Shown: in pieces, positions 38,165 through 48,900 of the stretch | Layout: the number at the start of each line of letters is the position of its first letter | How positions within the stretch are numbered: the stretch's first letter is position 1 | NCBI GenBank assembly: GCA_963855995.1 | Contig: OY979718.1 | Span: forward strand, 59,870,564 to 59,934,563 | Source of the DNA: Muricea muricata | Taxonomy: Eukaryota > Cnidaria > Anthozoa > Malacalcyonacea > Plexauridae | Length of the DNA stretch: 64,000 bases | Direction: 5' to 3' | Translations under genes and position numbers: made by a program | The notes under the pieces: model-generated | The model's database searches: none | Told to the model about the DNA's origin: nothing | The model's input: the letters and a program-made list of their open reading frames with translations, nothing else

Positions 38165-41100
38165 ATGGCATCATTACTATCCTATAAATGTTTGATGTTA
38201 TTTTTTATACCGATCTGCTCAGGATGTCCCCATTGGCAAAAGATGGAACCACCTCAGAAGCCAACATTGGAAATTTGTGTCATGAAATATAAGGCCAAAA
38301 TTCGATTCAATATAAGAAATTTATTTCCAAAATCGAATGAAACTTGGTTGAGTGTTGGATTTCCTGAAGCAACTCAGAAAGAAAATTATATTCCATTCTT
38401 TTTACTGAAAGTTGAACAATCAAACTTGGCCATTGTAGAGGTTTGCACCTTGTGTTAAGTAGTATTATTTAAAGATCGTAGTTGTTTGCTTATATTTGTG
38501 CCTAAGTGACTCTCCTAGGGAGGTTTGTTTACTTGTTGATTGTTACAATGCCCAGTCCCCTTATCAGTGAGGTTATGTGGACCAGTCAATAGAGAGCTTA
38601 AGCCAGCGACATTTTTGTCAACACGGATGGCAGCCGGAAGTAAGCTGCGTCGTTATAGATGACGAATGATGGTGTCAGCCGTTCTCGTTTGAAATCAACA
38701 ACGGCAGTCAGTCAACTTTCATGTTCATGATTTCAAGCGAGAACGGCTGACGTCATCATTCGCCATCTATAACGACGTAGCTTACTTCCGGCTACCGTCC
38801 GTGTTGACAAAAACGTCACTTGCCTAAGCTCTCTAATGTCTGCCAACCGTGTCCCTAGGGTCTTCACTCTTGGTTGGTGAAAACCCTGGTTTTAACTGCT
38901 TGTGTGATCTCTAAAATCTACCAGATTTTTAATCTGGAGGGACTAGGATTGTAGTAGGTGTCTGTTATCTTTATTTTTTATTATTTTTTTAGATTGATCA
39001 CAGGGCAGGGTCACCCCAACAGCATTACGCCAAATATTGTGGGCCAGTATCTTGTGGGAGGAATCAGAGTACCCTGACAAAACTCACAATTAATGTATTA
39101 CTATTTTTCATTGCCAAATAATTGCCTAAGTCTTTTAATAATTTTGAGTTTGCCTTGCCAATACCTTGATAATTTTTTTCTTGGATCACTCTCAACCAGG
39201 GTATGTTAGCACTGTGGTCAAATGTTACATGCATGCATGTTTGAGGTCTCACCAAGAGAATAGTGCACATAAATTAAGTGAAAGCTAAATACAAATGAGT
39301 GCTGTTTGAACAGAAAAATAAATAAAAAAAACCAAAAATGGTAGAAAATTCTGAGCATCTTTATGAGGAGTATATATATTAATAATTCATGTTTTTCATT
39401 TGTAATGAACAACCTGAGCAGGGGCATAAATCACACTACGGATGTAAATACAACTTAGCTTGGCCACAAACCTGGGGATTAGACACCAAACATCATTTGT
39501 AGAATATGAGTTGTGCCAACAATGGCAGATCAGATGTCTGCATTCCACCCTACACATCTGGAATACCCTACTATAACCAATCACCAATGGAACAACCTTT
39601 GCTGCTGAAACTCAATGCAGTTTTGTGATTTCCTTAACCAAAGGAGAGTGTTTGGTAATTTTCTCATCCTCTTTATTCATAATGTTTTTATCCCATGGTA
39701 TGGAGAAATCAACAGAGGTCCACTTCCGAGCCACCTGATCCAACACAATAACACCTCAATGATTATGTTCCAATTTCTGTGTTGTTTTGAAAATCCCTAT
39801 CCCATCAGATCTTAGTCTTCCTGTCGTCAGACACCCTAACTTCATCTGGAACTTCCTTGTATCCTATATACATAAGGATTGATTTTCTAAACAGCTGTTC
39901 TAAACAACTATACCTTCAAACCCATGTGGTCATGCCTTGTATGATACTCCCTCTGTGCTGACCCACTTGCCAGATTTCCAACAGACTCCACTACTTTTTT
40001 TTCAACATCTTCCCATTCAATTGTTGCATGAAAGAACCTTGTCCACAGTGCCTGTTCCTGAGCAGCAAAAACATACCTTAGTGTACCCTTCCCTAAATAA
40101 CCTGCTCTTACCCACTGCCATGATCTTGCATCAGCCACTTTTGATAAATCTGTCAGAAACTTCCCATGCAACCTCTTACCCATAACGAATTCCATCCTTT
40201 CTTTCTTTAAGTATCCATTCATCTGTTACCTTAACAAAGCAAGTTCTTTTTGCTTTACACAATTAAACATGCTGATTAATCTCCTCCCACTATCCTTTTG
40301 TTTCATGTACCACCTGGGACACTTCCTTTCTCCAAACATCATCAGTCTCTTCCTTGTCTTTACATCCATTTCTGTCTCAGCAAATCTTTATCCCTTGTTT
40401 TAGCACCAAGACAGCAATTTTGTGCAATCCAAACTCCATTCTTATATCCCTTGAGAATAACCGACATTAATCATCCATATTAACAAATGGTTTACCTACA
40501 TCATTTTCGCTCTTTCCCAAATTTGTATCCAATGTTCCCTCTGTAACAAAAAAGTTAGTAGAATTATGGCAAGAACAAACAATAGGAGGGATATGTGCTG
40601 CCACACAATCCTTTCACATTGTTTGCGGTTTGCCATCTTAATTAGCTCTAACATCTCTACTATCCATGAATGTGGCACAATCTTTTTTCTCCCGGCAAAA
40701 TGTTAATATATTTCCTAATGAAGTTACCCCGTTAATACGACCCATGACCACTTTTTGATGTCCCCAACTCGTTAGTGCGACCACTAAATATGCCTAATAA
40801 TACTCCCTTAATGTATAAAATTAAATAGTGATAATGTAATTGACTATAAATATCTCCAAAGAAACCAATAAACCACCATTAAACGATAAATTGGATTGTG
40901 TGCGGCTGGCTGAGGAAAATTGTAAGGAAATTTCACAGTTGCATCCGTATCCGGGTTTTATTCTATGTGTTATTGCGTTTTTCGCTTCTTATTCCTGCCG
41001 CGCCTTTCTGTCGTTCCTTCTTAATTAACATTCGGCAATTTCAACCCTAACAGATAAGTTATTAAGAATATCCAGCAACTTGCTAAGCATGTCAATATTT

Positions 41101-44100
41101 GTTTTGCCCCAGTTCAATGGTTTTGCCTGACAAATATATAAAATACTCCGATCTTCTATTCCGTGCCCTCTTATAGTTACTATCAACGGTTTTACGATAT
41201 CTATTTCAGTTTTTTGGCTAGCTTAATGGAATTGTGTTCAGGGAAAATATCTTTTTAAATGTTAATTGTATATTTGGGATTGAATATATTGCGACTGAAC
41301 TATTATTTGTTTGACATTACGTCATTAAAAACATCTGTGCTGTAATGTAATGCCCACTCCCCTTAACATTGCCACCCCGTTAATACGACCAAATTATTTT
41401 GGCCGAACGGTGGTCGTGTTAACGGGCTTCCACTGTACATGCATAACTCCCCGATCTTGTAATGTCATCCAGTTTAGATGCTGAAGAACTTCATTACCAT
41501 GTAGGTGAACTTTGTTCATTTTCAGCCGATAAATTATTTTACCGGCGCGCTTCTAAAGGTAGTAGGCACACCTCACTCACAATCCTCATCTAACAAAGAA
41601 CTTTTTCTTTTGTTTTCATCTGTCCGATTTTACCGTAGAGATTATTTACTATCATCAAAGTAGTTTAACATTATGGAACAACTACATAACTGTGGGAATG
41701 CTAGCTGGTCGGTTCGAGTGTGTGATATCTCCGAGTGAAATGTGATCATAGTTTTTATCACGTCTAGGTGTTATGTACTCAGGTGCCAATGTTTTCAACG
41801 TTTCGCAGGCTGACCGCGGAGCGGGGTGGCTGGCTGGGCTAAAGCCCCACCAATAATTTTTGTTCAATACAAAAGTTTGCATTAAAAATATAAGAATCGA
41901 GGCAAAAACTATATGCCACTTCGTGATGATTGTTGAAATTAGAAGTGTTTCCAGGCATCTCAGGGCTCTTGATTTCAAAAGTTTCCCCTCTAGATATCTC
42001 ACACCTTCGGTGCTCGATTAGCCCCACCAATAAAAAACCGCTCCGCGGTCCCTGTTGACAATACTGTACCAGCTGACATTCCGATCAGGTTTGACGTTGT
42101 TCCATATTTCGGATTTTAGATGGTATTGAGAGCGAAGGAACCAGACTCGGTTTCGAAAAAATAAAATATCACTGCTCGAACCGACTTGGCTGCGCAGCCA
42201 AATTGGCGGAAGCACAGCGCGGATGTACCCTCAGAGTAACGGCATCAATATTCACTTGAGTACCTCACATCAGAACCAACTTATCCACAATAACAAAGCT
42301 TCAGTACCTTTGTATTATGTAGCAAACAGATAAGGTGAAGAAAGACGTAAGCTGTTCAATGCCGGAAAAAGGAAAAATCAAACTGATTTCTGTTGATTGT
42401 AATTTTGGAAAGAGCATGAGTAAATATGCGGTATGTTAAAACTATTTTGTGATGCGAGATTAATAGCTAATTCGTCGAGCTTAACAATGCTTTATTCTAC
42501 ATCGAGAATGAAAGCAATCAGAATGTTCTCAAGCGGAAATGCATACATGTATGTTGTGTGTGCTGAAATTGGGAAAGCATCGTTGCTAACAAATTTTGAT
42601 TATACTGTATGTATGGGGCAAAACAAGATAATCCAACACGAGCTTTCCGATGTAATAATTAACAATTACAAAATATACTACGAGCTCGAGATTTCTATAG
42701 CTATGCGGTGATTGTTGATGAGGGCGAAGCCCGAGTCAAATGCTTCGCATAAAAATCGACAGCACGAGTAATCTAGAATCAGAGATAATTACTCTTTAGC
42801 GATTTTGTTAAAAGTCCTGAAAATAGCCTGAAACAAGTAATTGATTTTTAAGTCATTTTGCCAAAAAAAAAACTTGTCTTTGAATTGAAAAATATCACCC
42901 GATCCGAACGTTGTATCCCAATAAAATTATTGTCTCCAAGAAATTATTGGGATTGTTAGGGTTAGGGTTCATTTTATATGCATGAAATGACAATTCCAGT
43001 AACTACTGGAATTATCAAACGTTGTAACCAGTAATTTTATTGGAGTACAACGTTCGGATCGGTTGAAAATACACTACAAAAATTATTGTTTTGCTACTCG
43101 CTATCTATCGACCAATAGATAGCGAGTACAGTAGCCAATCAAATTACAGCAATGCAATAGCATATTAGTATGATTCTACTAATTATTGTTAACACTCCAG
43201 TACAGTACCATAACAAAATGATATCTTCTCATTGACAAATTGCCGCAATGGCTAGATAATCATCATGCCGATCTAATTTACCAACTAAGTATCTTGCTAA
43301 AATTTTCACCAGACGATCATTACATTTTCTAAAGTAGGCATGTATGGAACTATAGACATGATATTTTCCTTCAGGCAAATGCAAAAACTGTGAACATTTA
43401 TACATGCAGGGAACGCCTTCTCGCCATGTTATGCAAATATTATATCGGAGTGTAGGTGGAGTTCAGGGCAAGTGTAAAAGTGCAACTGAAAGTGTATTGT
43501 ATCCTTCACCGTACTTTAAATTGTTTAAAGCATTGTTTAAGTAATTCGCTATTAAAGCATGGTGCACACCTGTCGTAAGAAACGAGGATCTTCCCCTTCT
43601 CAGGTATGAGAATGAATATGTGAACAAACTAAAAGTATAGGACAAATATTAGATTCAGTAAATTGGTTTTGCAATGGTACATAATTCACTCAATCACATC
43701 GGCCTGATGAAGGCATCCTCGATTATTACGACAAGTGCGAATCAGGCGTAAACAAGTAAGACAATATTGCGCAAGTCTCTTAAGCCACCATCTTTTAATT
43801 TAATCATTTATTATCGTAATTTCACATCAATGTTTTTGCCCATTTAGTATTCGAAGAAAATAAAGATTTTCTGGAATACAGGAATTTCAAATACAGTTAA
43901 TATCGAAAAAGAAGGAGAACATTTGCTTAAGAATCATTCCACCTTGAACGCTGACCTAAATCAAAATCAGAATTCACCTGACAAAAATGCTGGATTAACT
44001 GGTCAGTTTATGCGATGTAAAATGAATTTAATACCTTCGTTTGCCAAACGTTGCTTACAAGAGAACACGCAGGGAAAATAAATAAATCATTTTGTAAAGA

Positions 44101-45305
44101 TTTTAACTTATTACCATGTACTGTCATTGATTTTTTTGTGTACTTAGAACAAAAGTAATGTTTTTTATTAGCTAATATTTATGCTAGCTTTCGTGCATCA
44201 TTTATATGGTAGTCTACTTTTTTGCTAATTATGTCTTCTAATTTCTAAAATTTTTGTCACATTTTGAGTTATGAAACTGCTAATTAGCTATATAGTACAT
44301 GTATGGTCTAAATTTGTATATTAATTCATTGTGTAAGTATTATCTTTCCCGAATTCGCTTAGAGGATCACGAAACATTGTTTTCATGTCAACTTCGAGAT
44401 TGTCATTAGATCGGTGTCGATGATTATTTTCTGTTATTTAGCTATGCGACTTCTACGAAATTATGGAAAAAGTATGGGCGTTATCTTTGGTATATCGTTT
44501 CTTCTAACCGCTCTCATCACAGTGATTATTTGTTGTTGTTGTAAAAAGAAAACACCTCTGGGCCCGAGTAGACAAAAACTGTCCAAAGATGCATCTGTGT
44601 CCTTTTACAGGGAGTAAGTTCTTCAGAAATAATGTACTGAATTTGCTCTAAAGATTTTCCACGTAAACGTTTTTTGCGATAAATCGTGTGATGGATGACA
44701 GATGGTTTCTTGTCCACTGACTTCCTGAAGGCATAGCTATGTAATTTGGTCCACGTGTATGTAATAGCAATCAAATCTTCAATTTATGTGACAAATTATG
44801 AATGTTGGTCTTCAAACATAAGCTAAATAGTGAAACCGCATATTGTTGCGGCAACTTGAAATCACATCACTCAGGAGGTGACATTCCAGTTACAGGAGTG
44901 TTAGGGCAGAGTAAATAAACCAAACCCAGACTGTCAACCTTATTCAATAAATGTTATTAAACAAGGTAGAGTGTGACGTGAAGTATAACATTGAGACATA
45001 ACGTTGAGTATAACCTCGAAGAGGTAGTGAATATTGACGTTTCGAGCTTTGACACTTTGTCGGGAAATTAGTGTCGGGAAATTAGTATCGGAGTCCCAGA
45101 TTAATGAGCTTGTTGTCTGTTTAAAATGCTAATACGTTGATGGTAATAATAATAATAAAATTTAACATTAAATGTTGTAAAACATTTATTTTTGCTTGTT
45201 TCATCTTTTAGCAACAGTGAAGCAGATGGACAAAGTGATGAATCGGATGATGATGAAAAAGTGGCATTCATCCGAAATAACAATACAAGAAACAGCAGTG
45301 TGTAA
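38165..45305 (+). CDS. Unrecognised secreted / single-pass membrane protein, discontinuous exons
   Basis: Exon 38165-38440 starts MASLLSYKCLMLFFIPICSG, a good signal peptide, and continues with CPHWQKMEPPQKPTLEICVM up to LAIVE and a donor. Later exons that join in phase are 42330-42430 (VSCSMPEKGKIKLISVDCNF), 43848-44001, 44442-44613 (SMGVIFGISFLLTALITVII then CCCCKKK, a membrane helix and stop-transfer) and 45212-45305 (acidic tail SEADGQSDESDDDEKVAFIR, TAA). The phase between 38440 and 42330 does not close, so at least one exon in between is unfound, or these are two genes. If one gene, it is a type I membrane protein with a cysteine-containing ectodomain and a short acidic cytoplasmic tail. 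I do not recognise the family. It is head-to-head with the JIP gene, about 640 bp between ATGs. Confidence 0.6.
38591..38834. repeat. 244-bp foldback element with about 105-bp arms
   Basis: Left arm from agagagcttaagccagcgac and right arm ending gcctaagctctct pair almost throughout, including gtcgttatagatgacgaatg against cattcgccatctataacgac and gccgttctcg against cgagaacggc. It lies just after the signal-peptide exon. Confidence 0.88.
39908..40678 (-). pseudogene. LINE-type reverse transcriptase relic
   Basis: Two minus-strand open pieces keep the order of a non-LTR reverse transcriptase. At 40678-40496, PHSWIVEMLELIKMA and then ISLLLFVLAIILLTFLLQR match the RT region around the SPLLFVLAIIPL block. 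At 40222-39908, KRLHGKFLTDL, SWQWVRAGYLGKG, FAAQEQALWTRFFHATIEWE and SAQREYHTRHDHMGLKV match the region after the RT domain, but the usual zinc-knuckle-like cysteines are missing. The frame is broken between the pieces. It is an inactive fragment in the gap between exons of the plus-strand membrane-protein gene. Confidence 0.75.
40722..41438. mobile_element. Possible pogo/Tigger-like non-autonomous element
   Basis: The right end reads ccgttaatacgacc...gtgttaacgggcttccactgta; the left side has ccccgttaatacgacccatg. Ends with CAGTGGAA and GTTAA-TACGACC words are seen on pogo-type elements. The left terminus is not intact, so boundaries are approximate. Confidence 0.4.
42645..43190. repeat. Compound palindromic repeat, copy A, with a nested insertion
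   Basis: The first block (tacgagctcgagatttctat ... tgcggtgat ... gagtaatcta) and last block (tactcgctatctatcga ... gtatgattctactaat) recur in the same order at about 61790-62105. In this copy an extra element (42899-43062) sits between the blocks. Confidence 0.75.
42899..43062. mobile_element. 164-bp MITE nested in the compound repeat
   Basis: ccgatccgaacgttgta at the left is inverted as tacaacgttcggatcgg at the right, and the next bases (cccaataaaatta against taattttattgg) also pair. It is absent from the second copy of the host repeat near 61900. The interior holds gttagggttagggttc, two telomere-like units. Confidence 0.82.
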
Positions 45306-45943
45306 AGAACATAATTCAACGAGGGCTAGAAATAATGCATACGCATGTGCACAGAACTTAAAATCAGAATTAACCAGAAAGCGTGTAAAAATTTGTAGTT
45401 TTTAGTAATTGCTGTGTAAAAATGATCATTTTAAACTTTCAGCATGTCTAACCAGCTGGTATAGTGATAGCATACAAGACATTTATATATAGTACTTAAC
45501 TGTTGGGCAAAAACTTTATATTAACTGTTTCCTAAGTTACAAAATATACGTTCATTTTAGTATGATATATCATCATGGTTAATTGGGGGGGGGGTGTCCT
45601 ATGCACCCGAAATATATCTACATAAATACTTCAAATTATGCTCCTAATTTAAAAAATACCAGAAATATTTTGAATCATTGGATCCTGAAATCAATAAAAT
45701 ACTAGTTAACCGAAAATAACATAAATATGATGACCTGCATTAATAAAACGTAAGACGAAGTACTTTCCTGCAAGACCAATTTTACGCTGTCCTAATAAAC
45801 ACTCCACACAGTGGGCGCTTGTCGTAATTAACGTGGCAAATTCTTGCAAAATAGTTATAAGGGCAAGTTGACAAATTGTTCTGCCGGCGTTTACGATCGA
45901 ATTTATAGTTCTAATGAATTAATTCTTTTAGTATTTTATTCTT
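45306..45943. other. Short intergenic region, presumed MPI promoter
   Basis: 638 bp between the stop of the membrane-protein gene and the MPI start codon, same strand. It contains a ten-base G run near 45586. No TATA box at a convincing position and no repeat was noticed. Confidence 0.4.
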
Positions 45944-48900
45944 ATGGAAACTGAGAAAGGTTGGTAAACACTTAGTAGCACTAAACACGCAGTTGAAAGG
46001 CAAATGGTAATTGCTTGGTGGAGTTGGTGGCTTTATTTGATGTAAATGTCGTATTGATATAAATTGGAATTACATTTACTTTCAAAAATTTAGCTGTGGC
46101 ATTGAGATGTTGTGTTCAGACTTATGCCTGGGGTAAACATGGTTCGCAAAGTACTGTGGCCAGGTTAGCACAAAATAATCCTGAATTTCAACTGGATGAA
46201 AAAACCAGCTATGCAGAGGTAGGTCTTTATATTCATGTCACACTGGAACCTAGAGTACTCCAAGAATGGAAAGTTTGAAAACTGGGTCCCACAGATTTAC
46301 GAATTTAACGGGAAATGTAGATAGGTAGGTAAAACTTCATTTAAACAGGCATCCCTCGTCACCCATGGAAGATTTTCATGAGGGGCGTCACACATATTAC
46401 ATTATTACTGTAAAGACTACAATAGTACCAAACGTCTATTGAAATAATATAAAAATCACACATGAAGATAAAGATGTTAAGAACCAACACCATTTGATGT
46501 CTGACCCTGACCCACTCATTAATGTTCAGATTTTTAAAAATGTTTAAAGATTCTGTTTGCTTTGCCTTCGTTGGTAAACTATTCCAAAGCACAGCCAAGC
46601 TTTACCCTAACGTTTGCTTCAAATATTCAGTATTTGGTTTAAGAACTGAAAGATTAATATCGGCATTTGTGAGATTATAACTGTTAAGATTTGTTTCTCT
46701 TATATTAAATTTATTCCTTCGGTTTGAAGCCGAGTGGTCATGTAATATTTTAAGATGAAAATTGCTTTATTTATTCAACATCTGTCATTCAGCAAAGACA
46801 TGAAGAGAGACAAAACAACAACAACAACAACAAATTCCCACAAGAAAAACCTTGTGGGGGGGGGGGGTTGCAAGGGGCACACCCCCAAAACAAAATGTTC
46901 AACCCTCTAAAAATATTCTCCCCCCTTAATTTTCAGCATAACAGATATTTTAGTATCTATCAATCAATCAATGTATTTATTTATTATGTGGCTCCCATTT
47001 GTGTGCAAAGAAAAAGTTTAGGAAGCAGAAAATAAAACCTGGCTCTCCCCCCCCCCCAAAAAATGTATGGCACCACCCCAGTAAAAAAATATGAAAATCC
47101 ATTTATGGATGTGATTAGAACAAAAGTCTTGATATTTCAGGACCTTTGATTTCTTTGTCCCACCGCAACCATCTTCTTAGGAAGTCATCTTAGCCATTTC
47201 AGTAATTTCCATCCATCAAACTTTCTAATGTATTAAAAATAATTATTAAGCGTGCCCCTCTTGTCACAAAACAACCAAACGCATGTCGCAATTATTTACA
47301 TGACTTAAATTGATGGACAGAAGTTTTCAACATTTCATTCTCCCTCATTTTCTCTTCTGTCTCATTTTCTCTTCTGTCTCATTTTCTCTTCTGTCTCATT
47401 TTCCTTTCTGTCTTTTGTCTCAATAATTTAGTCGTGTTGTACCCATGGTGCTGCGAAGGCAGTTTTTTATCCCTTTTAATCCTTTTACAAACAGACGGCG
47501 CGGCAGTAAGGAAAAGCTGATAAACTCTTGAAACGATTTTGAATATAGCTAACGATAAGGCGATGTTTTCGGCTTATGTCTTTTGACATTGTTGTTTGTT
47601 ATATGAAGATATTCTAAGAAGACTTTGAATTCTTTGTGCAGATGTCTTGTGAAAATACAGAAGGTAATGCATCTATCACAGTTCTCGCTTCTTCCAAGTT
47701 ACGGGGCGTGTCAGGATCAATGATTTTCAGAAATGGTTGAAATACATTCGCGAGGGACTAAGATTTCTCTTCTAACGTTGAAATAAGAAAGTCTATAAAT
47801 TTGAAAAATTCACATCTATAAAAGGTCGTTAGATCATTGAGCACTGGTGTTGCTTTTGAAGGATTGTCGTCTAAACGGTGCGACGGTCTTCTCAGACAGT
47901 GTAATTTTGAAAAGTTAGCCAACGGCTCTGTACCAAGATTTCTAGCGGCTACAATGGCGGCTTAAATCTTATCATTGATCTCATGGTCTGCGGCACAATA
48001 AGCATAAGTTTTTTAGTCACGTTAAGACTGACAGTTTGTTGGCCGAAAGCCGCTTGTTACCGTAACGAGCTCTGATTTGCTTGACAGTATATATCAGCAT
48101 GAAATGCCTTGTTAAGATCTAACAAGACAATCAAACGAAACATTTTATGGTCCAGTCTATATTAGAAAGAGCAATAAAGCATCACTGTGATATTGATAGA
48201 TCTGTTCGTACAATATTCTTTTAATTATTATTATACTAATAGCGGGTCCCATTGATATTCACCTGTCATTTTTCATCATGTTCTGTGGGCTTTTTTTGTA
48301 TAACCGGTCCATGTAAGTTTATGTCATAAAAACGTTGTCTACTTCTGCCTACATTCCTGTTATCATATGTTTGTTAACAGTATTGGATGGGAACACACAA
48401 AAAGGGACCTTCGATGATCAGTAGGTGTAATAAAGAAAGCCAAATAACTTTGGAAGAATGGATCAAAGAGCGTCCTTGTGCATTAGGTGAAGGTGTTTTG
48501 AAGCAATTTGCTGGTCGATTGCCGTTCTTGTTTAAAGTTCTTTCTGTCAATAAAGCCCTTTCAATACAGGTTTGTTATTTTTTTATATAAAAAGTTGTGC
48601 AGGCTCTGCAAATATTGAACAAATGGAGAGTATACCTGTAGACTTGGGCATTTGAACGGCATTTTATATACATGCCTAGGATATTTTGTGAACAATTTGG
48701 TTAAGGAGCAGGGGGGGGGGGGAAAGTCAAATATATAAAATACCAATTGTTTTGACCATTTGTTGCAAAGTAAATAAATTAATGTAGTATTGTTAAGCTT
48801 CGTTAAAATGAGTTACTTCAAAATGTTAGGCTCATCCAACAAAAGAGTTAGCTGCTCAACTTCATCGGGCAAAACCTGAAAATTATCCCGATGATAATCA

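Noticed and set aside
41700-41725. ggtcggttcgagtg resembling a tRNA B box
   Set aside because: No matching A box at the right distance and no cloverleaf could be drawn.
42950-42970. gttagggttagggttc as an interstitial telomere
   Set aside because: Only two to three units, inside a small MITE; too short to suggest a telomere or fusion point.
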